Positions 1 to 6,910 of a DNA stretch of 13,070 bases are shown here, piece by piece. The number at the start of each line of letters is the position of its first letter. The first letter of the stretch is position 1. Location: the NCBI GenBank assembly GCA_030612185.1, contig JAUWOI010000067.1, positions 1 through 13,070 of the forward strand. The letters run 5' to 3'. The translations under genes were made by a program, and so were the position numbers. The notes beneath the pieces were generated by a model. That model was not told the DNA's origin, did no database searches, and saw only the letters and a list, made by a program, of their open reading frames with translations. The stretch comes from Anaerolineae bacterium. Its GTDB lineage: Bacteria > Chloroflexota > Anaerolineae > B4-G1.

Positions 1-1284
1 GTGGCAGAGGAGAAGGAATGGGCGGACGCCGGATTCTACCAGGAGCGAGGCGGCGCGATGGCCCGGGCCGAGGACGTGGTGGAGGCCATCTACTACGGCT
101 ATGACCAGAAGCACCTCTACTTGCGGCTGGAAGGGGTGCGACCCTGGCAAGAACTGGGCGATGACGCGGAGGTATTCCTCTACTTGAGCGCTCCGGGCGC
201 TGTCTGGTCCAATGGTCTCTCTCGCTACGGTGCGGGGATGGAGCCGCCTACCGCTCTTGGCTTCGGAGCCGGACACGAGGTGATGATCGCTGTGGGTACC
301 GGAATGGCGACGCTCTCTACGGCAGGGTGGGGCGGTGGATGGGATGCTCTTCAGTCACTGGAGGAGATAGCCTTCTCCGGGACCACGCTGGAGATGGCGG
401 TGCCTTTCAATGCCCTGGGCGGGTTGAGCACCGGCGACCGCCTTGCCTTCGTCGCCGTTGTCAGCCAGCAGGAGCGGGACATAGACGTGGTTCCCTCGGC
501 CGGCCCGGCCCAGGTGGTGGTACCGGAATTGCAACCCGTCGCCGTGTTACTCACGGTAGAGGACCCCGAGGGGGATGACCACGGTCCTGGTTCGTACACC
601 TATCCCACTGACGGTGTTTTCGACCCTGGCTGCTTCGATCTTCGGGAGTTCGTCGTAGGGACCGACGAGGAGAACATGGTCTTTGTCTTCACCTTCGTCG
701 GCCCGGTGAACAACCCCTGGGGCGCCGGGAGTGGGCGGGCGGTGCAGGCATTGGATGTCTACGGTGACGTGGATCACCCGCCTGGGGCGGGGAGCCGGCT
801 GCTGCTGCCTGGGCGCAACGCCGCCCTGCCGGAGGATCAGGCCTGGGATTACGCCGTTTGGGCCGAGGGGTGGACGCCGGGGGTTTACCGGGTGGACGAG
901 GCGGGTCAGCCAAAGCCGGTGGGCACGGAGATGAAGATCGCTGTGGATCCGTTGGCGCGCAAAGTGACGATCCGGGTACCCCGCAATAGTTTCCCCGAAG
1001 GGGATCCCGCCGACTAGGGATACCTGGGGGTGGTGTTGGGCCAGGAGGGGTTTCCCGCCACGGGGGTCTGGCGGGTGCGGAACGTGAAGAAGCAGGCTGC
1101 GCAGTGGCGCTTCGGCGGCGCGCCCGAGGACACAAATCACACCCGCATCGTAGACCTGGCCTGGCCGGACGGCGCTACGCCGACCCAGGAGGGGATGCTG
1201 AGCACCTACCCGCCGTCCCAGGAGACTGATATGGGTTTCCTGGGGCCGGATGACTTCGCCCAAGTGGGGATGTTGCAGCCGTAG
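1..1284 (+). pseudogene. C-terminal part of a glucodextranase-C-type carbohydrate-active protein, interrupted by an in-frame TAG
   Basis: The reading frame is open from the window edge to a TAG at 1015-1017, then continues in the same frame without a stop to TAG 1282-1284. Residues about 20-175 look like a DOMON/CBM9-like beta-sandwich (DAGFYQERGGAM, YYGYDQKHLYLRLE). From about residue 183 the motifs DPEGDDHGPGSYTYPTD and NNPWG mark the glucodextranase C-terminal module, which is found at the ends of GH15/GH57-type amylolytic enzymes. The part after the TAG (GYLGVVLGQEGFP, APEDTNHTRIVDLAWP, TYPPSQETDM) completes that module. The residue before GY in this family is, as I recall, usually Trp, so a TGG to TAG change is the simplest explanation. 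GTG at position 1 is probably internal: the catalytic part, if any, lies upstream of the window. Amber readthrough or a sequencing error are alternatives. Confidence 0.8.
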
Positions 1285-1293
1285 CAGATGTCT

Positions 1294-1548
1294 CTACCAC
1301 ATCGTCACGATGGGCAGGTCGCGCATAGTGACCAGGCCCGGCCCTGCTTCTTTCACGCGGCGGGTGGCGTTGGCGGCGATAGCAACAGTGGCCAGATCAC
1401 CGTTCGTGCCCTTGAGTGTGATCTCCAGATTGGGCTTTCCGGTAATGGTGATGGTGTCCCCCTCATCGTTCGCATCCAAGGCCGCGATGAAGATGAGTGT
1501 CAGGAACTCGCCCTCGTCGGTGTAGCCGTGGGCTACCTGTCTCCCTAC
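1294..1548 (-). pseudogene. C-terminal remnant of a dihydrodipicolinate-reductase-like (DapB / 2,4-diaminopentanoate dehydrogenase-like) enzyme
   Basis: The minus strand here encodes about 84 residues ending in TAG (complement of 1294-1296). Recognisable stretches are VAHGYTDEGEFLTLIF, then GDTITITGKPNLEI, then GDLATVAIAANATRRV and PGLVTMRDLPIV. This is the end of the NAD(P)-dependent DapB-like family that includes 2,4-diaminopentanoate dehydrogenase. The N-terminal Rossmann half is missing: upstream in this frame a stop appears at 1588-1590, and the DNA there already codes for the end of the ABC permease in another frame. The break in homology falls at about 1545. A TTG at 1477-1479 could start a short ORF but would give only a fragment of the fold. 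It is best seen as a deletion remnant. The exact enzyme subfamily is uncertain. Confidence 0.65.
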
Positions 1549-2378
1549 CGAGGCCGCAGTGCCTCTTGTAGTCCATCTCCCACCAGATTAGCCGCCAGCA
1601 CAGTCAGCGTCAGTGCCAGCCCAGAGAAAGCGCTTACCCACGGGGCATCTCGCAGGTAGCCCCGGCCCTCGACCAGCATCGCCCCCCACTCAGGGGTGCC
1701 CGGCGGTGCACCCAAGCCCAGGAAGCTGAGGGCTGCCCCGTTGAGCAGCACCCATCCCAGTTGGGTAGCAGCGAAGGCCACGAGTGGCGGGGCGGCGTTG
1801 GGCAGGACGTGGCGCACCAGAACACGCCACTCACTGCCTCCCAGCGCGCGGGCCGCGTCCACGTAGGGTTGCGCGCGCACCTCAAGGGCGGCGCTGCGGG
1901 CCACGCGGGCGTAGGCCGGCGCGGCTGCCAACCCCACCGCCACCGCCACTGAGCCCATACCCGGCCCCAGCAGCGCCACCACCGCCATCGCCAGGAGGAG
2001 ACTTGGGAAGGCCAGCAGCGCGTCCACCAGACGCATCAGCACCGCCTCGCTCCAGCCGCTGAAGGTGCCAGCCACCATACCTGTGGGCAGGCCCAGGCCC
2101 ACGGCCACCGCCAGAGCCAGCAGGCCCATTCCCAGGGGCCAGCGGCCGCCCCACAGGAGCCGTGTCAGCACTTCCCGGCCTAGAAGGTCGGTCCCTAGCA
2201 GTCCGCCCAGCCCGGGCGGGAGGAGCCCGCGGGTCGTATCGGCTGCCAGGGGGCCGGCGGGAGCCAGAAACGGGGCCAGGCCTGCTCCCAGCCCGGCCAG
2301 TGTGAGCCAGGCCAGCGCGGCCAGCGTGACTGGCTGCCGCAGGAGAGGACGTCGAGCCGGAATGGTCCACTCGATCAC
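1545..2378 (-). CDS. dppC: Peptide/nickel-type ABC transporter permease, DppC-like
   Basis: This 277-residue integral membrane protein is one of two permease subunits of an oligopeptide/nickel-type importer. The N-terminal motif GTDLLGRE (residues 62-69) is typical of DppC/OppC. The cytoplasmic ATPase-contacting EAA loop is DAARALGGSEWRVLVRHVLP (about 174-193), followed by LSFLGLGAPPGTPEWGAML (218-234), another family signature. Several hydrophobic segments lie at about 17-37, 82-104, 120-152, 198-220 and 249-268. I chose GTG at 2376-2378 as the start: its GTGA overlaps the TGA of the dppB-like gene, a GGAGGAA ribosome-binding site sits just upstream, and the usual DppC N-terminus begins here. 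The frame stays open to 2924, but that extension is antisense noise within dppB coding sequence. Length is normal for the family. No ATPase gene is present in the window. Confidence 0.92.
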   Translation of the reverse strand: MIEWTIPARRPLLRQPVTLAALAWLTLAGLGAGLAPFLAPAGPLAADTTRGLLPPGLGGLLGTDLLGREVLTRLLWGGRWPLGMGLLALAVAVGLGLPTGMVAGTFSGWSEAVLMRLVDALLAFPSLLLAMAVVALLGPGMGSVAVAVGLAAAPAYARVARSAALEVRAQPYVDAARALGGSEWRVLVRHVLPNAAPPLVAFAATQLGWVLLNGAALSFLGLGAPPGTPEWGAMLVEGRGYLRDAPWVSAFSGLALTLTVLAANLVGDGLQEALRPR

Positions 2379-3307
2379 GTAAGTTCCTCCCGCAGCCGGG
2401 GGTCCAGCCAGGCCTGCGCCATATCCGCCGCCAGATTGACCAGGACGTAGGCCAGCGCCCCGAACACGACCACGCCCCGCACTACCGGCATGTCCCGCCA
2501 CGTGATTGCCTCCACCGCTAACTTCCCCAGTCCCCGGCGGGCGAAGACCGATTCGGTGACCACCGCTCCGCCCAGCAGGAAGCCAAACTGGAGGGCGGTG
2601 ACGGTGAGGGCGGGAGCCAGCGCGGAGCGGAGCACGTGGACGAAGAGTACGCGCCGCGACGGGAGCCCCCGGGCGCGTGCCGCCAGCACGAACTGCTCTC
2701 CCATTACTTCCACCACGCGGGCGCGCACCAGGCGGGCGATAGAGCCGGAGAGGGCGAAGCCCAAGACCAGCGCCGGCAACACCAGGTGTCGCGGGTCTCC
2801 CTCGCCGGTCGCGGGCAGCCAGCCCAGTTGGAGGGAAAACAGGAGAATCGCCAGGAGGCCAGACCAGTAGGTGGGCGTGGAGAGGCCCAGTACCGCCAGT
2901 GTCGTCGCGAACGTATCCAGCCACGTACCCCGCCGCACGGCTGCCAGAATCCCCAGCCCCAGTCCTAGCCCCACCCCTGTCGCCATAGCGGCCAACGACA
3001 ATTCAATGGTTGGAGGGAGTTGCTCTAAAATCATCTGGCCTACCGGCCGGCCGTGGAGCCAGGATTGTCCCAGGTCGCCCTGGATAAGATCCAGCAGATA
3101 GCGGGCGTATTGCACTGGGAATGGGTCATCCAGCCCCAATTGGGCGCGACGCTCGGCAACTTCCTTGGGAGTGGCCCCAGAGGCGGCCAGGAGCGCCTGG
3201 GCGGGATCGCCTGGCGTTAATTGCATGGCCACGAAGGCCAGCGTCGCCGCCAGCCAAAGGACGAAGGCTGCCTGCACGAGCCTTCGCCCCACATACATTG
3301 CTACCAT
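2375..3307 (-). CDS. dppB: Peptide/nickel-type ABC transporter permease, DppB-like
   Basis: This 310-residue permease is the partner of the downstream DppC-like subunit. The N-terminus MYVGRRLVQAAFVLWLAATL is a typical first helix, followed by TPGDPAQ, found just outside it in DppB/OppB. The EAA loop is ARARGLPSRRVLFVHVLRSA (about 210-229), and TESVFARRGLG (251-261) is the usual DppB/OppB signature. Hydrophobic segments lie at about 10-30, 103-124, 136-160, 176-194, 232-251 and 276-297. ATG at 3305-3307 is preferred because AGGAG lies 7 nt upstream; ATG 3296-3298, three codons later, is the alternative. The frame runs open to 3379, inside the methyltransferase gene. Its stop overlaps the dppC start by 4 bp, so the two are translationally coupled. 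The start is only 16 bp after the methyltransferase stop, so transcription probably comes through that gene. Confidence 0.92.
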   Translation of the reverse strand: MVAMYVGRRLVQAAFVLWLAATLAFVAMQLTPGDPAQALLAASGATPKEVAERRAQLGLDDPFPVQYARYLLDLIQGDLGQSWLHGRPVGQMILEQLPPTIELSLAAMATGVGLGLGLGILAAVRRGTWLDTFATTLAVLGLSTPTYWSGLLAILLFSLQLGWLPATGEGDPRHLVLPALVLGFALSGSIARLVRARVVEVMGEQFVLAARARGLPSRRVLFVHVLRSALAPALTVTALQFGFLLGGAVVTESVFARRGLGKLAVEAITWRDMPVVRGVVVFGALAYVLVNLAADMAQAWLDPRLREELT

Positions 3308-3323
3308 GACAGAACTCCTAGTA

Positions 3324-4268
3324 TCACAACGTCTCCTGGACACTTCTGAATATGGCTGACTCATACTCGTGGTCAGCATTTTGATCCACTTGATCTACTT
3401 GATCTATGCGCTTTAGCCAACTCTGATTGGATACATGTGGAGTGCAAGGTCCATACGTGCAGATTCTGATTGCTCTCTTTCGTGACTCGTCCTTTAGTTT
3501 CTCTAACACCTCCTGCAACAGTTTACCTGTGAAGGGTGTATACATAAAAAATACAGTTCCATCTGAGTAATCTGCATTGCGCGCATCTAGATTCATGAAC
3601 TCTACGTGTGACAGATTCAGCCTTCTTGCACACTGCCGCGCGTAATCGCAATAGGCTGCCTCGAACTCAATGCCCTTTGTCTTGGCCCCAGTAAGTAACC
3701 CCACCAGTATGGGGACTTGCCCTAAGCCAGAACCCAAGTCGTAGAAAACGTCATCCTTCGTGATGTTGGCTTCCTCTACTAACTCTAGGACGATTCTGGC
3801 TGGGGTTGGCTGGAGGAATACCATGTCTGGTTCTCTTTGTCTTGTCTCTTCAAGCGCGACGTCTATCCGCAATAGGCCATTGACAAACGTATCAAGAGCG
3901 TCGTAGCCTGTGTCACCCTGGCTTCTCTCTTTATCGGCATGCTCAACGTAGTTATCGAACTGGCGTCTCAAGTCTTCACGTGTGTAGTTGCCGGACCTGA
4001 TATTCACTCGGAGTCTTCGAAAGAGCGTCTCATCTATTGCTTTCAACCGGCTCTTCAACGACTCTGCGTGCTGTTTTAATCCTGTTAAGTCTTCTGCCTG
4101 ACTACTGCTACGAAGTAAGCAGTCAATCCGGTAGATAATATGAAATTCGATGAAGTCTATAGCCTCTGCCCTATCCATGAAGTTTGCTTCTTCATCAAGA
4201 GCCTCGTTCTTGTTTATAGCCTCAATGTCTGATTGTATTTCTTGAGCGATTAAGGAATTCAACCCCAT
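3324..4268 (-). CDS. DOT1-like class I SAM-dependent methyltransferase
   Basis: This is a 314-residue protein. The first ~145 residues are charged, mostly helical and without recognised motifs. A Rossmann methyltransferase core follows: motif I YDLGSGLGQ (176-184), the acidic end of strand 2 in GIEFE (199-203), NLDARNADYSD (226-236) and FFMYTPF (240-246). The LGSGLGQ form and the downstream EAAYCDYA helix resemble the DOT1/KMT4-type fold that also occurs in bacteria. The substrate cannot be deduced. The gene is visibly AT-richer than its neighbours, which fits horizontal transfer. Near the C-terminus IDQVDQVDQ is encoded by a 9-bp tandem repeat. It has its own promoter and lies between the binding protein and permeases of one ABC system, 16 bp ahead of dppB. 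ATG 4266-4268 fits the promoter spacing; a weak GGGAG is about 10 nt upstream. Confidence 0.75.
   Translation of the reverse strand: MGLNSLIAQEIQSDIEAINKNEALDEEANFMDRAEAIDFIEFHIIYRIDCLLRSSSQAEDLTGLKQHAESLKSRLKAIDETLFRRLRVNIRSGNYTREDLRRQFDNYVEHADKERSQGDTGYDALDTFVNGLLRIDVALEETRQREPDMVFLQPTPARIVLELVEEANITKDDVFYDLGSGLGQVPILVGLLTGAKTKGIEFEAAYCDYARQCARRLNLSHVEFMNLDARNADYSDGTVFFMYTPFTGKLLQEVLEKLKDESRKRAIRICTYGPCTPHVSNQSWLKRIDQVDQVDQNADHEYESAIFRSVQETL
3381..3407. repeat. 9-bp tandem repeat (three copies) inside the methyltransferase gene
   Basis: TTGATCCAC, TTGATCTAC and TTGATCTAT follow one another. On the minus strand they encode IDQ-VDQ-VDQ (residues 288-296) near the C-terminus. Because the unit is a multiple of three, copy-number changes would keep the frame. 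Confidence 0.9.
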
Positions 4269-4303
4269 GCGTGCTGTACTCCCTGCCGTTGTACTGATAT
4301 AAA

Positions 4304-4331
4304 ATTGTAGTGCTAATCACGGATTTGTCAA
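4304..4331 (-). promoter_or_regulatory. Predicted sigma70-type promoter of the methyltransferase gene
   Basis: On the minus strand TTGACA (complement of 4326-4331), a 16-bp spacer and TACAAT (complement of 4304-4309) lie about 36 bp upstream of the ATG. The -35 is a perfect consensus and the -10 matches at 5 of 6 positions. It would also serve dppB and dppC, which follow closely. Confidence 0.7.
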
Positions 4332-4370
4332 GATTCACCATTTTCTTCCCGCGCTGGCGGTGCTACAGTT

Positions 4371-4402
4371 TCATGCCCCGGCTGTCATGCCCCCCTTGTC
4401 AT
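4371..4402 (+). repeat. Short direct repeats next to the tumA -35 box, possible operator
   Basis: TCATGCCCC occurs at 4371-4379 and again at 4385-4393, and TCAT recurs at 4399-4402, all with a 14-bp period. The third copy overlaps the -35 box of the tumA promoter. Repeats at such a position would suit autoregulation by an antitoxin, but this is inference only. Confidence 0.35.
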
Positions 4403-4424
4403 CAGGCGCGTCCTGGAGTATAAT
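4396..4424 (+). promoter_or_regulatory. Predicted sigma70-type promoter of the TumA/TumE pair
   Basis: TTGTCA (4396-4401), a 17-bp spacer and a perfect TATAAT (4419-4424) lie about 45 bp before the tumA ATG. A GGAGGT ribosome-binding site is at 4455-4460, 8 nt from the start codon. Confidence 0.75.
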
Positions 4425-4468
4425 CCTTGCAGGAGCAGATTTGCTCAGGCACACGGAGGTAAGGTGTT

Positions 4469-4774
4469 ATGGCTACAATCGCTCTTAGCGACATCCTGGA
4501 CGACCTACGGGCCGCCGAGGAAGGACTCCACAAGTTCGAGCGCCGTTACTGGATGAGTTCTTTGCATTTCTATGAGCTTTACTCCCAGGGCCTTCTTGAT
4601 GACGGTTCCCACGCCGAAGACTTTGCCGAGTGGGCTGGTCACTACAAGCTCAGTCTCAAGCGAGAGGCGGCGTTGGAACAATTATCACGCCAGCGCGTCG
4701 AACAGTTGCGGCGGCAGGCCGACGGTTATATCATCAAGATAGCTCCACAGGAACCTGTGCTGGAACTGGCCTGA
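4469..4774 (+). CDS. tumA: Probable antitoxin, TumA-like
   Basis: This 101-residue soluble, charged and mostly helical protein precedes a TumE-type (DUF6516-like) toxin gene and overlaps its start by one base (TGATG). Small partners of this kind are annotated as TumA-type antitoxins; the call here rests mainly on position, size and coupling. Visible features are an N-terminal segment ILDDLRAAEEGLHKFE, a central aromatic stretch RRYWMSSLHFYELY, and a helical ALEQLSRQRVEQLRRQA region. There is no obvious helix-turn-helix. ATG at 4469 is supported by GGAGGT 8 nt upstream and a consensus-like promoter further up. Its frame is intact, unlike the toxin gene that follows. The antitoxin would therefore be retained without a working toxin, a common stage in decay of such modules. 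Confidence 0.6.
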   Translation: MATIALSDILDDLRAAEEGLHKFERRYWMSSLHFYELYSQGLLDDGSHAEDFAEWAGHYKLSLKREAALEQLSRQRVEQLRRQADGYIIKIAPQEPVLELA

Positions 4775-5212
4775 TGTCTTTCCCGCCCCGCGATGCTTAT
4801 GAGCGGTCTGTCTACTCCCTCCCTGGCACGCACCCTGAGATTCTGTCCTCAACGCTCCATCTCTATACTAACAGCCCGACTACCTTGCTTCGTCCGTGGG
4901 AATGTCTGGTTTCGGAACGGGTTGGAACTTCGCGTCTTCGAATATCTCGACTTCTCGGATGGTGAGCTTCTTGACTACCGCTATGTAATTCTTCGAGGCG
5001 AGGAACCCATTCGTTGGTACGACTCACAACCCCATCCTGAGATTCCCGACCTGGCGAGCACTTTTCCTCACCACTTGCACGAGCCCCCTGACATCAAGCG
5101 CAACCGCAAGCCCGCCCCTGGTAGCACTTTTCAGGCCCCCAATCTCCCCACGCTGATTGCCGACTGCGTTGATCTCGGCGGGTCCCTGCCTCACGCGGCG
5201 AATAGCGAATAG
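4774..5212 (+). pseudogene. tumE: TumE-family (DUF6516-like) toxin gene with a one-base frameshift
   Basis: Two overlapping frames together give one family member. From ATG 4774-4776 the first frame reads MSFPPRDAYERSVYSLP through LHLYTNSPTT. After about 4885 the family sequence continues one base later in the next frame: FVRGNVWFRNGLELRVFEYL, DYRYVILRGEEPIRWYD, HPEIP, FPHHLHEPPDIK, then a stop at 5210-5212. The segments GLELRVFEYLDF and FPHHLHEPPDI are the parts I associate with TumE. Removing one T from the TT at 4885-4886 restores a continuous protein of about 145 residues. The start overlaps the tumA stop (TGATG), so translation would be coupled. The shift most likely inactivates the toxin; a sequencing error in the contig or translational slippage is possible. 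The ATG at 4793 in the second frame would lack the conserved N-terminus. Confidence 0.75.
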
Positions 5213-5237
5213 CAAATCACGTTTCACGTGTTGCGTG

Positions 5238-6818
5238 TCACTGGCTTTCCAGTGTCACGTCAATCAGCCAGGGGAACCATCCCTGCGCGTCGAAGCGGAT
5301 TCCTTGCACCTGGTTGCTCACCCCGTTCAGGTTGACGTAGTCGCGGATGGGAATCACCAGCGCCTGATCCATCACCCGGAGTTGAACCTGGCTGTAGAGT
5401 ACAGTCCGCTCCCCCCGGTCGGACGTGCGCGCAGCTTCCTCCAGCCAGGCATCCAGTTCGGCGTCGTCCACCTTTGACCAATTGAACCCAGCCTGGGAAT
5501 GGAAGAACTTGCGTAGGATGTCGGGGTCGCTGCCGGAGAGGGCGAAGGGGATCAGGTGATGCTGGCCATCCCCTGCTATCTTCAGTGCCTCCGGGAAGGA
5601 CACTACCTGGCTGTTCACATCAACCCCCAGTTCCGACCATTGGGCCGCCAGCAGTTGTCCTACCTCCGGCATATGGCCCCAGCCCATCAGGTAGAGGTCC
5701 AGAACCAGCGGCTCCCCGTCCCGGTCGCGAACGCTATCACCGTCGGTATCTACCCAGCCAGCCTCATCTAGCAATGTCCCGGCCTGTGCTGGGTCGTAGG
5801 GGTGATAATCTTGCACTGCTGGTTCATAACCAAGCGTGACTGCCGCCAGCGGCCCATAAGCCACCGGGGATGTGTCCCGAAAGACAGTGGAGATGTTGGC
5901 CTGGCGGTCGGCCCCGTAGAGGAGCGCCTGCCGCACCCGAATGTCGTCCAGCGGTGGGCGGGTGGTGTTCATGAAGAACATCAGCGAGATACCGGGGATG
6001 GACACCGCTTCGATGCGAAAGTTGGGACTGGCCTCCAGCCGGGCCGCGTCCTGCGGGGGGATCTCCCCCATCACGTCCGCCTCCCCGGTCTCCAGCGCAG
6101 GGGAGCGGGTAGGGGGATCGGTGAAGAAGCGGAACTCGACCTCCTCCACCTGGGCGGTCTCGTGCCGGTAGACGGACGGTCCCCAGGCGTAGTCGGGGTT
6201 GCGCCGCAGTAACAGGTGATCCCCCGGCACGTACTCGGCGAAGACGAACGGCCCGGTGCCGACCTGGTGCAACTGGTATTCGTCTCTCCACTGCTCGACG
6301 GCGGCGGGAGAGGCTATCCCCAGATAGACCTGGCTGAGCGAGTCGAGGAGCGGTGCGAAGGGCTCGCTAAGGTGGATGCGGGCTGTGTATTCGTCTACCA
6401 CCTCCGTCCGCTCGTAGGGGCCTAGCATGAAGCGCGCCTTCTGCGAGGCCAGGTCCGGGCTGGTGATGCGCTCCAGGTTGAAGCGCACCGCCTCGGCGTT
6501 GAAGGGGGTGCCGTCGTGGAAGGTCACCCCCTGTTTGAGGTAGAAGGTGTAGACCAGCCCGTCGTCGGAGATCTCCCATCGCTCCGCCAGGCCGGGGGCG
6601 AAGTCCTCAGTCTCAGGCCCAGTCTCGGGAGCCTGGTAGACGAGCGTGTCGTACACCGATGTGAGAGGAATGCCCAGTTCGGAGGATGTGTTGACGTGGG
6701 GGTCAATCCCCGACGGTGCCAGCGTCAGGCCGTAGACGATGCGTGCGCCGGAAGATGGAACACTGCAGCTAACTGACAGTACTGCAAGCAGCGCGAGGAG
6801 GGAAAGCAGACGTTTCAT
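5238..6818 (-). CDS. dppA: Peptide/nickel-type ABC transporter solute-binding lipoprotein (SBP_bac_5)
   Basis: This 526-residue extracytoplasmic binding protein belongs to the DppA/OppA/NikA class. The N-terminus MKRLLSLLALLAVLSVSC is a signal peptide with a probable lipid-anchored Cys18, although Ser at the -3 position makes the lipobox imperfect. Family features follow: GLTLAPSGIDPH near the mature N-terminus, LAERWEISDDGLVYTFYLK, GVTFHDGTPFNAEAVRFNLE, GTGPFVF, and RVRQALLYGADRQ in the middle. The C-terminal part (ALVIPIRDYVNLNGV) is complete and length is normal. ATG 6816-6818 has AAGGAG 9 nt upstream; the frame extends 25 codons further but loses the signal peptide. It converges on tumE, 25 bp away. 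I infer that it is the partner of the dppBC-like permeases, from which it is separated by the methyltransferase/TumAE island. The ligand cannot be read from sequence. Confidence 0.92.
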   Translation of the reverse strand: MKRLLSLLALLAVLSVSCSVPSSGARIVYGLTLAPSGIDPHVNTSSELGIPLTSVYDTLVYQAPETGPETEDFAPGLAERWEISDDGLVYTFYLKQGVTFHDGTPFNAEAVRFNLERITSPDLASQKARFMLGPYERTEVVDEYTARIHLSEPFAPLLDSLSQVYLGIASPAAVEQWRDEYQLHQVGTGPFVFAEYVPGDHLLLRRNPDYAWGPSVYRHETAQVEEVEFRFFTDPPTRSPALETGEADVMGEIPPQDAARLEASPNFRIEAVSIPGISLMFFMNTTRPPLDDIRVRQALLYGADRQANISTVFRDTSPVAYGPLAAVTLGYEPAVQDYHPYDPAQAGTLLDEAGWVDTDGDSVRDRDGEPLVLDLYLMGWGHMPEVGQLLAAQWSELGVDVNSQVVSFPEALKIAGDGQHHLIPFALSGSDPDILRKFFHSQAGFNWSKVDDAELDAWLEEAARTSDRGERTVLYSQVQLRVMDQALVIPIRDYVNLNGVSNQVQGIRFDAQGWFPWLIDVTLESQ

Positions 6819-6852
6819 TACGTGTATCTCCTTGAAACTGGTAGATTGGTAA

Positions 6853-6880
6853 ATTATATCACGCCCCACAAGGTTGACAA
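6853..6880 (-). promoter_or_regulatory. Predicted promoter of the solute-binding protein gene
   Basis: On the minus strand TTGTCA (complement of 6875-6880), a 16-bp spacer and a perfect TATAAT (complement of 6853-6858) precede the start codon by about 34 bp, leaving room for the AAGGAG ribosome-binding site. Its -35 box overlaps that of the opposite promoter. Confidence 0.75.
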
Positions 6881-6902
6881 ATCGCGCCCCCAACGGTACA
6901 AT
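6874..6902 (+). promoter_or_regulatory. Predicted promoter giving a leaderless transcript of the membrane-protein gene
   Basis: TTGACA (6874-6879), a 17-bp spacer and TACAAT (6897-6902) form a near-consensus promoter. Transcription would begin around 6908-6911, at or within a few bases of the ATG at 6911. No Shine-Dalgarno sequence precedes this ATG. Confidence 0.7.
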
Positions 6903-6910
6903 GTCTTCCC

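Noticed and set aside
547..1263. Long minus-strand open frame opposite the glucodextranase-C-type gene
   Set aside because: Low-complexity Pro/Arg-rich product with no family likeness; the plus strand has clear domain motifs, so this is an antisense shadow in GC-rich DNA.
1288..1659. Plus-strand open frame over the DapB-like remnant
   Set aside because: The minus strand carries conserved enzyme sequence; this frame has none.
2379..2924. N-terminal extension of the dppC-like frame
   Set aside because: The extra residues are Gly/Arg/Pro-rich and overlap dppB coding sequence in another frame; the GTG at 2376-2378 has a ribosome-binding site and a normal DppC N-terminus.
5213..5237. CACGTTTCACGTG-like inverted repeat between tumE and the binding-protein gene
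   Set aside because: Short, no T-run on either strand; not enough to call a bidirectional terminator.
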